Source: Butyrivibrio sp.
Lineage (GTDB): Bacteria; Bacillota; Clostridia; Lachnospirales; Lachnospiraceae
DNA length: 64,000 nt
Direction: 5' to 3'
NCBI GenBank assembly: GCA_022486625.1
Contig: JAKVKH010000008.1
Span: 1 to 64,000 of the forward strand
A program made the translations under genes and the position numbers. Each line of letters opens with the position of its first letter. Position 1 is the stretch's first letter. This document shows positions 1-7,028 of this stretch, piece by piece. The notes under the pieces were generated by a model. The model was not told the origin of the DNA, did no database searches, and saw only the letters and a program-made list of their open reading frames with translations.

Positions 1-796
1 GGAAAAAGATATAGAGAATCAGCAAAGGCATAATGCAGATCACTGCACCGGCAAGCTGCGGGCCGTAGTACAGCGTCGCATGTTCCCCGACAAAAAGTGC
101 AAGACCTGCCGACAGCGTACGCATATCGGTATCGCTTGTCATCATCAGCGGATACAGCAGATCATTCCAGTTGTTCATCAGATGAAAAATGCCGAGTGTC
201 ATCAGTCCGGGCTTTACCAGCGGCAGCATGATTCTGAAAAAGATCGTGATCTCATTTGCGCTGTCAACTCTTGCTGCTTTCTCCAGTTCCTTCGGCAGTT
301 CCGAGAAATATGCCCGCATCATGAAGATTCCGAACGCCGTCGTCATCTTTGGCAGAATCAGCCCCGGATAGGTATTTAACAGTCCCAGATAATTTGATTC
401 CAGAAAAAGCGGAATCATCATTACCTGAAAGGGAACCATCATGGTCAGAAGCACACAGATGAAAATGAAATTTTTCCCTTTAAAATGCAGTCTTGCAAAT
501 GCATAGCCTGACATCGAATCAAACAAAACTGCGCACACTGTGGAGCCAACGGCAAAGATCACCGTATTTTTCAGATACCGTCCCATGGGAATGGTGGTAA
601 AAATCCGGATAAAGTTCTTCATTGTCAGCTTCGTTCCGAACAGTGTCGGGGGATACTGCAGAATCTGACGTTCAATCTTCACGCTTCCCGAAAAGAGCCA
701 GATGATCGGGAACAGCACGATAATAAAGACGCTGAAAAGAATCAGTATACTCACAATACGGCTGAGGATACACGACATGTTTTTTCCCTTTTTCAT
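1..796 (-). CDS. Sugar ABC transporter permease, MalG type (partial, C-terminus off the left edge)
   Basis: Inner half of a binding-protein-dependent sugar importer. The reading frame is open from an ATG at 796 to the window edge, about 265 residues. It shows an N-terminal membrane helix (ILILFSVFIIVLFPIIWLF), several further helices and the permease EAA loop (EKAARVDSANEITIFFRIMLPLV), which docks on the cytoplasmic ATPase. Its start lies 6 bp after the stop of the upstream MalF-type gene, so the two are cotranscribed. Together with the binding protein at 1774-3135 they form a CUT1-type importer. No ATPase gene is seen, as is common where one MsmX-like ATPase serves many transporters (known for the family, inferred here). 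Family assignment is secure; the substrate is unknown. Confidence 0.93.
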   Translation of the reverse strand, partial: MKKGKNMSCILSRIVSILILFSVFIIVLFPIIWLFSGSVKIERQILQYPPTLFGTKLTMKNFIRIFTTIPMGRYLKNTVIFAVGSTVCAVLFDSMSGYAFARLHFKGKNFIFICVLLTMMVPFQVMMIPLFLESNYLGLLNTYPGLILPKMTTAFGIFMMRAYFSELPKELEKAARVDSANEITIFFRIMLPLVKPGLMTLGIFHLMNNWNDLLYPLMMTSDTDMRTLSAGLALFVGEHATLYYGPQLAGAVICIMPLLILYIFF

Positions 797-802
797 AACG
801 GC

Positions 803-1696
803 TTACCTCTCCTTTGCAAACATTCTCAGATAAATCGGCAGGGATAATGCCAGAATAATCACCAGCATGATAACAGACATTGCAGATGCATATCCCAGGT
901 CATACGGATTGGTAAAGCCGGTTTTATAGATGTAATACACCAGTGTCTCCGTGGATCTCTGCGGTCCGCCGCCGGTTGTGACATACACCTGATCAAATAC
1001 CTGCAGTGAGCCGATCAGATTGGTTATAATGCAGAATCCAAGGCTTGGCAGAAGCTGCGGAATGGTAATGGCAAAAAATTTCTGGCTTCCGTTTGCCCCG
1101 TCAATCTCTGCCGCTTCAAAATAATCTGTCGGAATGCCCTGAATCCCTACCACCAGAATGGACATTGTATAACCGAAGTTTTTCCAGACGGTCATCAGAA
1201 TGACTGTCGGCATTGCTGTCCGGACTTCCCTGAAATAACTGATCTCATTGATTCCGAATACCTTATTAAACAGATAGGGAACCATTCCGATATTTCCATC
1301 CAGCAGAAGACTCCATACCACTCCGATTGCAGCCATCGAACAGACCACCGGAATGAAAAAGACACTGCGGAACATTTTATTCAGAAACGTGTTCTTATAA
1401 AGGAGATTTGCAATCAGCAGACCGATGATGATCTGCAGAGGCATTTCCGCCAGTGCAAACACGATTGTATTCTTTACAGCGTTTAAAAACCTGTCATCCT
1501 GAAATGCTTTGATAAAATTATGAAACCCGGCAAAACTGATATTGTTGAAGAAGATATCCATATTCATAAAACCGATCACAACCGAACAGACTAACGGTAT
1601 GAATGCAAACAGAAAAAGAATGATCAGTGATGGTGCCAGAAATATATATGCAACCTTGTCCTGGCGATACCAGTAATTTTTAAATTTATTCCACAT
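803..1696 (-). CDS. Sugar ABC transporter permease, MalF/UgpA type
   Basis: Membrane subunit of the CUT1 sugar importer, about 297 residues with six predicted helices and the EAA loop (EAAEIDGANGSQKFFAITIPQLLPS). I start it at MWNKF (1696) because AAAGGG lies 8 bases upstream. The in-frame ATG at 1714 has no ribosome site, and its own codons contain the GGAAAGGG used by the downstream start. It follows the binding-protein gene after a strong stem-loop and precedes the second permease by 6 bp. Regulation is by the LacI-type operators at 3183-3232. Substrate cannot be read from the sequence. Confidence 0.93.
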   Translation of the reverse strand: MWNKFKNYWYRQDKVAYIFLAPSLIILFLFAFIPLVCSVVIGFMNMDIFFNNISFAGFHNFIKAFQDDRFLNAVKNTIVFALAEMPLQIIIGLLIANLLYKNTFLNKMFRSVFFIPVVCSMAAIGVVWSLLLDGNIGMVPYLFNKVFGINEISYFREVRTAMPTVILMTVWKNFGYTMSILVVGIQGIPTDYFEAAEIDGANGSQKFFAITIPQLLPSLGFCIITNLIGSLQVFDQVYVTTGGGPQRSTETLVYYIYKTGFTNPYDLGYASAMSVIMLVIILALSLPIYLRMFAKER

Positions 1697-1722
1697 TCCG
1701 GTTACCCTTTCCATTTTTCAAA

Positions 1723-1752
1723 ATGGCTTCCTGACTGCAATCAGGAAGCCAT
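1723..1752 (-). terminator. Stem-loop between binding-protein and permease genes
   Basis: Perfect 12-bp stem ATGGCTTCCTGA / TCAGGAAGCCAT with a 6-base loop, 21 bases after the binding-protein stop. Only a weak T run follows on the minus strand (TTTTGAAAA), and the permease start lies within it. It is better read as a leaky terminator or RNA-stabilising stem that gives more binding protein than permease than as a full terminator. Confidence 0.75.
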
Positions 1753-1773
1753 ATGATATCATCACGAAATGCC

Positions 1774-3135
1774 TTACTTTGCAGCCAGCATCTGATCGAT
1801 CTTATCACTTGCCGCTTTCAGCTCCGTCTGCGGATCATTTCCCGCCATGACATTCTCTACCAGCGGGAACATCACATCTGCATTGATGGAGGATGCAGAC
1901 TTTACACCTGTACCAAAGGCAACTCCATAGTCATTGATTGCGGAAAATGCCTTTACATACTCATTGGCCTGTACTTCGGAATCTGCAGCAACTGATTTCA
2001 GATATGGCGGAAATCCGTTCTGCATGGACCATTCCTTGCAGGTAGCTGTTGTATTCCAGTAAGCGATAAACTTATAAGCTGCGGCTTTCTGATCTTCCGG
2101 TGTTCCTTTCGGAATACTGAATGCGCTGATCTCGGCAATGCCGACTCTTCCGCTTGTTCCCTGCGGGATCGGAGCTACACCAAAATTAATATCATTTTCC
2201 TTAAGTCCGTTTACCATCCAGGGTCCGTTTACCACCATGCCCAGCTGATTGGCCATCATCAGATTATCAAGATCTGCACCGGTTGCCCCCTTCGGCGTAT
2301 CCCCGCTGTTCGCAACCTTCTGGATAAACTGCATTGTCTTGAGGTTGGCATCTGAATTCAGCTCTGACTTTGTATTGTCATCGGAAAGAATCTTGCCGCC
2401 ATTGGAAAGGATCATGGAATCCATCCAGGTCACACCACCGGATACGCAGAACCCTGCGCCATATACTTTCTTGTCCGGATTGGTAATCTTTGCAGCATCC
2501 TCAGCCATTTCATCCCAGGTATCCGGTGCCTTTTCAATTCCTGCAGCCTTGAACAGATCCTTATTGTAATAAAGATACTGTGTAAACCACTGCATCGGGA
2601 TCATGTACTGATGTCCGTCCATTGACAGACCATCCAGTGCACTCTGGGTGAAATCGGATTGATCCGTCCCTGTCGCATCAAAGAAATCATCCATCGGTTC
2701 AATATTGCCTTCTCCTGCATACAGTGCCATATCCATATTGCCCTGAATCAGAAGTGCAGGTGCTGTCCCTGTCGTAATTGCCGGTGCAAGCTTTTCTGAA
2801 AGTGTCTCTGCCGGCATGATGTCCATATTGACTGTAATGCCATCCGTATTCTCCTTATTGTACTGGTCAACAATAGAACGAAGAATATCTCCATCAGATC
2901 CGGTAAATGAATTCCAGAACTGAATCGTAACGCCCTTGCCATCTGCAGATGCGCTCTGTCCTGAAGCTTCTGTTCCGGAAGCTGATGCATCCGTTCCCGT
3001 TTCTGAAGCTGCAGATGACCCGCCTGAAGCCGATGCATCCTGTGATGCTGCGATCGGACTTGCTGTATTCCCACATGCAGCAAGTGCTCCGACAGAAAGT
3101 ACTGAAACCATTACCAATGCCAGTTTTCTCTTCAT
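1774..3135 (-). CDS. Extracellular sugar-binding lipoprotein (solute-binding family 1)
   Basis: Captures the sugar outside the membrane and delivers it to the two permeases that follow. The 453-residue product has a Lys-Arg start, hydrophobic core and lipobox ending LAAC (Cys21), then a Ser/Ala-rich tether to about residue 65 and a MalE-like domain (IQFWNSFTG near the start, with a family-typical QWFTQYLYYNKDLF segment). It is the first gene of the operon downstream of a consensus promoter and two LacI-type operators. Family and surface location are firm; the ligand is not known. Confidence 0.95.
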   Translation of the reverse strand: MKRKLALVMVSVLSVGALAACGNTASPIAASQDASASGGSSAASETGTDASASGTEASGQSASADGKGVTIQFWNSFTGSDGDILRSIVDQYNKENTDGITVNMDIMPAETLSEKLAPAITTGTAPALLIQGNMDMALYAGEGNIEPMDDFFDATGTDQSDFTQSALDGLSMDGHQYMIPMQWFTQYLYYNKDLFKAAGIEKAPDTWDEMAEDAAKITNPDKKVYGAGFCVSGGVTWMDSMILSNGGKILSDDNTKSELNSDANLKTMQFIQKVANSGDTPKGATGADLDNLMMANQLGMVVNGPWMVNGLKENDINFGVAPIPQGTSGRVGIAEISAFSIPKGTPEDQKAAAYKFIAYWNTTATCKEWSMQNGFPPYLKSVAADSEVQANEYVKAFSAINDYGVAFGTGVKSASSINADVMFPLVENVMAGNDPQTELKAASDKIDQMLAAK

Positions 3136-3182
3136 AACCTCTTCCCTTCTACTATAGCAATGCTATAATCCTGAAAATGTTC

Positions 3183-3200
3183 TGCGGATACGTGTACGCA
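3183..3200. promoter_or_regulatory. LacI-type operator O2 (imperfect)
   Basis: TGCGGATACGTGTACGCA, an imperfect palindrome matching the perfect site at 3215-3232 in 15 of 18 positions. The two centres are 32 bp apart, about three helical turns. It lies in the leader of the binding-protein gene. Confidence 0.75.
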
Positions 3201-3214
3201 TTTATGTAAAAGAT

Positions 3215-3232
3215 TGCGGATACGTATCCGCA
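3215..3232. promoter_or_regulatory. LacI-type operator O1 (perfect palindrome)
   Basis: TGCGGATACGTATCCGCA is a perfect 18-bp palindrome with a central CG step, as LacI-family regulators prefer. It starts about 12 bp downstream of the -10 box at 3245-3250, so bound repressor would block initiation. The adjacent LacI gene at 3293-4273 is the obvious binder (inference). Confidence 0.85.
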
Positions 3233-3244
3233 TCCGTTGAAATA

Positions 3245-3273
3245 ATAGTATCGCACTCTGTTTCCATTGTCAA
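3245..3273 (-). promoter_or_regulatory. sigmaA promoter of the sugar transporter operon
   Basis: Minus-strand TTGACA (3268-3273), 17-bp spacer, TACTAT (3245-3250). Transcription would start near 3238 and run straight into both operators. Confidence 0.85.
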
Positions 3274-3292
3274 CAGCAATTAATGCAGTGGC

Positions 3293-4273
3293 TTAAAGCG
3301 ACTCTCCTTCTACAATCTGAAACGGTACGACAACGCGCTCTGCTGTATCTTCAGACCTGCACATTTTCACAAGAAGTTTCCCTGCTTCCTCTCCGATCTG
3401 CTCCGGATGATTATCTACCGCCGCCAGCCTCGGGCTCCAGTTTTTATAATAATCAAGCTGATCAAAAGACATGATTCCGTAGTCCTGTACCGGCTTATAC
3501 CCCTTGTCTCTGAGTGCCGCCATTACTTCCGATGCAAACATTGCACCGGAACACAGGAATGCAGGATGATCTTTTTTCTTCATTCTCTTTACCGCCTGCT
3601 GTGCATACTCCTGCACAGACAGGATTTCATACTCCACACCTGCTTTTCCTGCTGCCCGCTCAAATCCCTCAAGTCTGCAATGATGTCCGATATTCAGCTG
3701 ATGATCTCTGTCATAAAGAGAAGGCGCCACGAACAGAAGATTCCGGTATCCTTTGGAGATCATATATTCCGTTGCCGCTTCCCCTGCGGCCGTCTCGTCA
3801 ATTCCCACGCATGGACCGTCCGCAAGATCGTCCAGGCTCATTACCACATGCGGCACCGGAAGATTGTCCATCATCTTCTCAAAATCCGCACCTTTATTAA
3901 TGGGATTAATGATGATTCCATCCACATTATGTCCGATAAAATCACGAATAATCCTCTTTTCATTTTCCTTGTCATCCTCATGAACCATAATATTCAGGAG
4001 GTACCCTTCAGCATTCACCGTCTTCGCCACAGAATCCACAATTTTCGGAAAATACTGATTGTGAAGATCCGGAACCACAATTCCGAGAATCATGCTCTTG
4101 CCCGACACCAGGCTTCGCGCAACCAGATTGGGCTGATAATGCAATTCTTTTGCTTTCTGCAGAATCAGACTCTTTGTTTCGTCACTGATTCTGCCTTCGC
4201 CGTGCAACGCTCTGATTACAGTTGTTCTTGATACACCGCAGATCTTTGCCAGTTCATTTATTGTTGTGCCCAA
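3293..4273 (-). CDS. LacI-family transcriptional regulator
   Basis: Sugar-responsive repressor, 326 residues. The N-terminal helix-turn-helix and hinge are clear (INELAKICGVSRTTVIRAL, then YQPNLVARSLVSGKS), followed by a periplasmic-binding-protein-like sensor domain. The start is a TTG at 4273, 9 bases after AGGAG; no ATG with a ribosome site exists nearby. It lies directly upstream of, and in the same direction as, the transporter operon, whose promoter region carries two operator palindromes, so it very likely controls that operon. Its own leader is long and highly structured. Confidence 0.95.
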   Translation of the reverse strand: MGTTINELAKICGVSRTTVIRALHGEGRISDETKSLILQKAKELHYQPNLVARSLVSGKSMILGIVVPDLHNQYFPKIVDSVAKTVNAEGYLLNIMVHEDDKENEKRIIRDFIGHNVDGIIINPINKGADFEKMMDNLPVPHVVMSLDDLADGPCVGIDETAAGEAATEYMISKGYRNLLFVAPSLYDRDHQLNIGHHCRLEGFERAAGKAGVEYEILSVQEYAQQAVKRMKKKDHPAFLCSGAMFASEVMAALRDKGYKPVQDYGIMSFDQLDYYKNWSPRLAAVDNHPEQIGEEAGKLLVKMCRSEDTAERVVVPFQIVEGESL

Positions 4274-4322
4274 TGTGATTTACTCCTTTGATCAGCTGAC
4301 CTGTCACTCTTCTTAATTATTT

Positions 4323-4480
4323 ATGACGTAAGTGTCAAAAGTCAAAAGGCGTTCCTGCTTGCAGGAAAAGCGTTTTGACCTTGGACACGCGAAATTATGA
4401 GGAAGTAGCTCATAGAGCGGATTCCGAATAATTTCAGAATTGCGGAAGTTGCTTTGCAACGGAGCAATTCGTGACGTCAT
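4323..4480 (-). ncRNA. Branched structured leader RNA (three arms closed by a long-range stem), unclassified
   Basis: Nested inverted repeats can be drawn directly. A closing stem ATGACGT (4323-4329) pairs with ACGTCAT (4474-4480). Inside are three arms: GTGTC/GACAC (4332-4336, 4384-4388) around GTCAAAA/TTTTGAC and CCTGC/GCAGG; GAAATTAT/ATAATTTC (4391-4398, 4428-4435) around ATGAG/CTCAT; and GAATTGC/GCAATTC (4437-4443, 4464-4470) around GTTGC/GCAAC. A good minus-strand promoter at 4514-4542 would put it in the 5' leader of the LacI gene. I do not recognise it as a known riboswitch. A non-coding mobile repeat is the main alternative. Confidence 0.5.
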
Positions 4481-4481
4481 C

Positions 4482-4506
4482 GGTATCAAAAGGTACTTTT
4501 GATACC
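4482..4506 (-). promoter_or_regulatory. 5'-terminal hairpin of the LacI leader
   Basis: Perfect 11-bp stem GGTATCAAAAG / CTTTTGATACC with a 3-base loop. It sits at the predicted transcript start, so the mRNA would begin with a stable hairpin, a feature known to protect bacterial mRNAs from 5'-end-dependent decay. Confidence 0.6.
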
Positions 4507-4513
4507 TACATCA

Positions 4514-4542
4514 TTTATACATCACCGTTCACATTTTGTTAA
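4514..4542 (-). promoter_or_regulatory. Predicted promoter of LacI gene and its structured leader
   Basis: Minus-strand TTAACA (4537-4542), 17-bp spacer, TATAAA (4514-4519). The start of transcription falls near 4507, giving a leader of about 234 bases before the TTG start at 4273. Confidence 0.65.
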
Positions 4543-4660
4543 TATGACTTTTAAGTTCAATTAAGGTTCGGGCAGTATGATCTCTATATCAGCTAAGGCA
4601 AGTAGCTGATCCCCAATTAAATCTTTTTCATAACAATCAATTGCTACGCAATTGATAAAA

Positions 4661-4693
4661 GGCCGCCTGATTCCCCGATCAGACGGCCTCCTC
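4661..4693 (-). terminator. Intrinsic terminator of the membrane-protein gene at 4721
   Basis: On the minus strand GGCCGTCTGAT, five-base loop, ATCAGGCGGCC, followed by TTTTAT; one mismatch-type pair in an 11-bp stem. A second small hairpin, ATCAATTGC / GCAATTGAT, follows at 4636-4656. The rest of 4543-4660 holds no gene that I can see. Confidence 0.8.
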
Positions 4694-4720
4694 CCTTTTA
4701 TGGCATCATTGCCCGGTTCT

Positions 4721-5521
4721 TCAGCCCAGTCTTTTTATTCCTTCCGGCCACCTGATATCCACACTGAACAGTATTTTCACAATCCACACGAAGAACAAAA
4801 GTACCAGAATCGGAATGATGCATGACGTAACAATCATTACCGCTGCTGCATCAACAAAATTACTGAGCGTTTTTTCAAAATCAGCAGTAATTCCGGATAC
4901 CGTACTTTCCACACCGGAGATCAGCTTGCCCAGAAGTCCCTGATTATCACTGTCAGAACTGGAATCTGCCGTGCTGTTCTCTATTTCCTTCGTCTGCTCT
5001 TTTGCTGAATCAATGGTACTCTGAACGGAAGTACTGTAAGTACTGTCGATCAGGTCGGATATTCTGACGCTCGCCGGAATTACCATATATATCACAATGC
5101 CGAAAAGTGCCAGCTTGATGGCAAGACGGCGCAATCCGTCACTTTTGAAAAAAGCATTTGCAGCAAAGATAATACATGCTGCAGGAATCAGATAGCGAAA
5201 CGCTGCAATTCCCAGAATCGTAACCAGAAATTTCTCCAGATAAATTGCAGAAAGGACCACAAGGAAATAGCTGCTGAGATCCGCCAGCTTATCCGCAATC
5301 GGCGTGGCAACATCCCCCGGGATCACCGTAATTGCCGCTGATGCAGCAGCAGATGTTGCAGTCAGTTCCATTACGGTACTCTTTTTTTCATCCAGCGAGC
5401 TGATCGTGCCCGCATGTGTTTTCACGGATGATGCATAACCAGTAATCACAAAAATGGAAATCAGCGCCAGTATCAGCGGCAGTACAATCTGTAATACAGT
5501 AATCATTTTTGATCTGTTCAT
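4721..5521 (-). CDS. Membrane protein of unknown function
   Basis: A 266-residue protein I do not recognise. It has an N-terminal helix (residues about 9-28), two or three central helices (about 85-150), a polar Ser/Asp/Glu-rich segment predicted to be helical (about 160-205) and a C-terminal helix (about 230-255) ending in a short basic tail. No lipobox or catalytic motif is visible. It is a single-gene unit: its own terminator lies downstream and tandem palindromes lie upstream at 5555-5588. The start has GGAG seven bases upstream. Function is open; an envelope or stress role would be a guess. Confidence 0.8.
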   Translation of the reverse strand: MNRSKMITVLQIVLPLILALISIFVITGYASSVKTHAGTISSLDEKKSTVMELTATSAAASAAITVIPGDVATPIADKLADLSSYFLVVLSAIYLEKFLVTILGIAAFRYLIPAACIIFAANAFFKSDGLRRLAIKLALFGIVIYMVIPASVRISDLIDSTYSTSVQSTIDSAKEQTKEIENSTADSSSDSDNQGLLGKLISGVESTVSGITADFEKTLSNFVDAAAVMIVTSCIIPILVLLFFVWIVKILFSVDIRWPEGIKRLG

Positions 5522-5554
5522 TTTTTTCTCCTGTATAATATATCAATTATTTTC

Positions 5555-5588
5555 AGTAAAATTTGTTTTAGTAAAACTCGTTTTACTA
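5555..5588. promoter_or_regulatory. Tandem palindromic operator-like sites
   Basis: Two adjacent copies, AGTAAAATTTGTTTTA (5555-5570) and AGTAAAACTCGTTTTA (5570-5585), each an inverted repeat and offset by 15 bp. The second extends to a perfect repeat with arms TAGTAAAAC / GTTTTACTA (5569-5588). They lie between the nitroreductase stop and the membrane-protein start. There is no T run after either, so terminator function is unlikely. Confidence 0.5.
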
Positions 5589-5596
5589 TAGTACAT

Positions 5597-6301
5597 TTAT
5601 TCGCAGAACGCCCCGCCATTGCCCATTTCAAACTGTCCGCCTGCAGCTTCTGCAAAATTCCGCTTGGCAATCCCCAGATCAATCAGATCTGTCGGGGAGT
5701 TATCCACAACATCCGCAGTAACTTTCCCCTCCTTGAAGTGGAATATCGGGTGCTGCGAATTCACAGCCGATGGTGCCAGCTGCACCGCCTCCATGGCATC
5801 AGTTACCCAGCGCGGTGCATCCGCTGCGCCTGTCAGGCGCTCTGCAACAGATTTACGTTTTTTACTGACCGCACTGCGCAGCATTTTTTCTCTCAGGGTC
5901 ACTTTCTCAATATGTCCGACCGGAATGACGCAGTACATTTCTTCTCCCCCGGGCACTTCGATCAGCTTCCGGTCAAAGGTTCCCGCTACCCAGCACGTTC
6001 CGAGTCCCATATCTGTGAGATCCAGTACCAGTTCCTCGCCATAATATCCGATTTTTTCCTTCAGCGCAGGATCTGATGCAGGTCCCTTCATGATCACCAG
6101 TGAGCATACATTTTTGAATAAGCCATAGCTTTTCGATCTGGCCGCAAACACTTCCCTGCCATCGAACCGGAATTCCACCGTAAGGCCGGACTCCTGATTC
6201 AACTGCAGAATTTTCTCCTTGATCTGCTTTATTTCCTTTTCCTGCAGTACTTCCTCCGTGAAAGTTCTCCTGGAAATTCTGTCTCTGATCGCCTGTCTCA
6301 T
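5597..6301 (-). CDS. Nitroreductase-family flavoprotein
   Basis: Probable FMN-dependent NAD(P)H oxidoreductase of the nitroreductase fold, 234 residues. The N-terminus AIRDRISRRTFTEEVL is the family's R-x-S-x-R-x-F/Y phosphate-binding opening. The segment EELVLDLTDMGLGTCWVAGTF and the later APSAVNSQHP resemble the flavin-contacting parts of the longer, internally duplicated subfamily. I start at 6301, where AGGAGG lies 10 bases upstream; the longer frame to 6364 has no ribosome site and would overlap the upstream gene. It follows a TetR gene by 25 bp, so substrate-induced derepression is likely. The natural substrate is unknown. Confidence 0.85.
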   Translation of the reverse strand: MRQAIRDRISRRTFTEEVLQEKEIKQIKEKILQLNQESGLTVEFRFDGREVFAARSKSYGLFKNVCSLVIMKGPASDPALKEKIGYYGEELVLDLTDMGLGTCWVAGTFDRKLIEVPGGEEMYCVIPVGHIEKVTLREKMLRSAVSKKRKSVAERLTGAADAPRWVTDAMEAVQLAPSAVNSQHPIFHFKEGKVTADVVDNSPTDLIDLGIAKRNFAEAAGGQFEMGNGGAFCE

Positions 6302-6326
6302 CCTTACGCTACCTCCTGCGATGCAA

Positions 6327-6920
6327 TCAATCCCAGCCTTCATTGCCGATCTCTCTCCCGGCAATTCTCAGAATCAGCTCTGCTTCCTCCTGTGGCGATT
6401 TCAAGCATCCCGCCATGATCCACTCTTTGAGCAGTCTGACTGCGCCATATTCTGTGAAAACCGCAATCGCCCTTTTCTCATCTTCCTCTATACCTGCCGG
6501 AAGATTTCTCATTACCATTTCATCAAACCTTGGCATGTACTTCAGCAGATACCCCATCAGATCGTAATGCCCTGCGTCAAGCAGAATCTGTGCAAACGAA
6601 AGATGATCCTGCGTATATATCAGTGCTTCTTTCAACGCCCCTGCAATATTTCTGCCGGAAGCAATTTCATTCATGACATCCAGCGATGTATTTCTGATAT
6701 ATTCTTCTGCCATTTCATTCAGCACATCATACTGACTGCCATAATGATTGTAAAAGGTCGTCCGGTTGATCTCTGCAAGACTGCATAATTCACGTATGGA
6801 AATTCTATTAATATCGCCCTTTCTCAGCAGTTCCAGTAATGCTTCATGTACCCGTTTCTTTGTTCTTTCCACTCTCAGTCCTGCTTTTTGATTCTGCCCC
6901 ATATTCACGCTTTTCTCCAT
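6327..6920 (-). CDS. TetR/AcrR-family regulator
   Basis: Repressor of 197 residues with an N-terminal helix-turn-helix (RISIRELCSLAEINRTTFYNHYGSQYDVLNEM) and a helical ligand-sensing C-terminus. The inner ATG at 6902 is an alternative start. It heads the nitroreductase operon, and its promoter overlaps a 22-bp palindrome also placed in the promoter of the divergent gene at 7029. This strongly suggests self-repression plus control of the exported TIM-barrel gene. Confidence 0.92.
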   Translation of the reverse strand: MEKSVNMGQNQKAGLRVERTKKRVHEALLELLRKGDINRISIRELCSLAEINRTTFYNHYGSQYDVLNEMAEEYIRNTSLDVMNEIASGRNIAGALKEALIYTQDHLSFAQILLDAGHYDLMGYLLKYMPRFDEMVMRNLPAGIEEDEKRAIAVFTEYGAVRLLKEWIMAGCLKSPQEEAELILRIAGREIGNEGWD

Positions 6921-6953
6921 AAACTCAACACTTTGGACATATCTGTCGGTTGC

Positions 6954-6975
6954 AATATCAACATGTGTTGATATT
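6954..6975. promoter_or_regulatory. Shared TetR-type operator in the 6920/7029 divergent promoter region
   Basis: Inverted repeat with 10-bp arms AATATCAACA / TGTTGATATT and a 2-bp centre. It fills the spacer of the plus-strand promoter (TTGCAA 6950-6955, 16 bp, TATTAT 6972-6977). It also lies directly downstream of the minus-strand promoter (TTGACA 6998-7003, 16 bp, TATAAT 6976-6981). One bound dimer would block both directions. Confidence 0.8.
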
Positions 6976-7028
6976 ATTATACGGTATCATTCAACAATGT
7001 CAATTTAACAGATTTAATGGAGAATCCC

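Noticed and set aside
2940..3060. Repetitive Ser/Ala codons resembling a microsatellite (also near 14650, 28050, 53550, 63330)
   Set aside because: These are the low-complexity tethers that follow the lipobox in each surface lipoprotein, not DNA repeats of separate interest.
3407..4231. A 274-residue open frame on the plus strand
   Set aside because: It is antisense to the whole LacI gene, lacks a ribosome site and has a Cys/His/Ile-rich noise composition.
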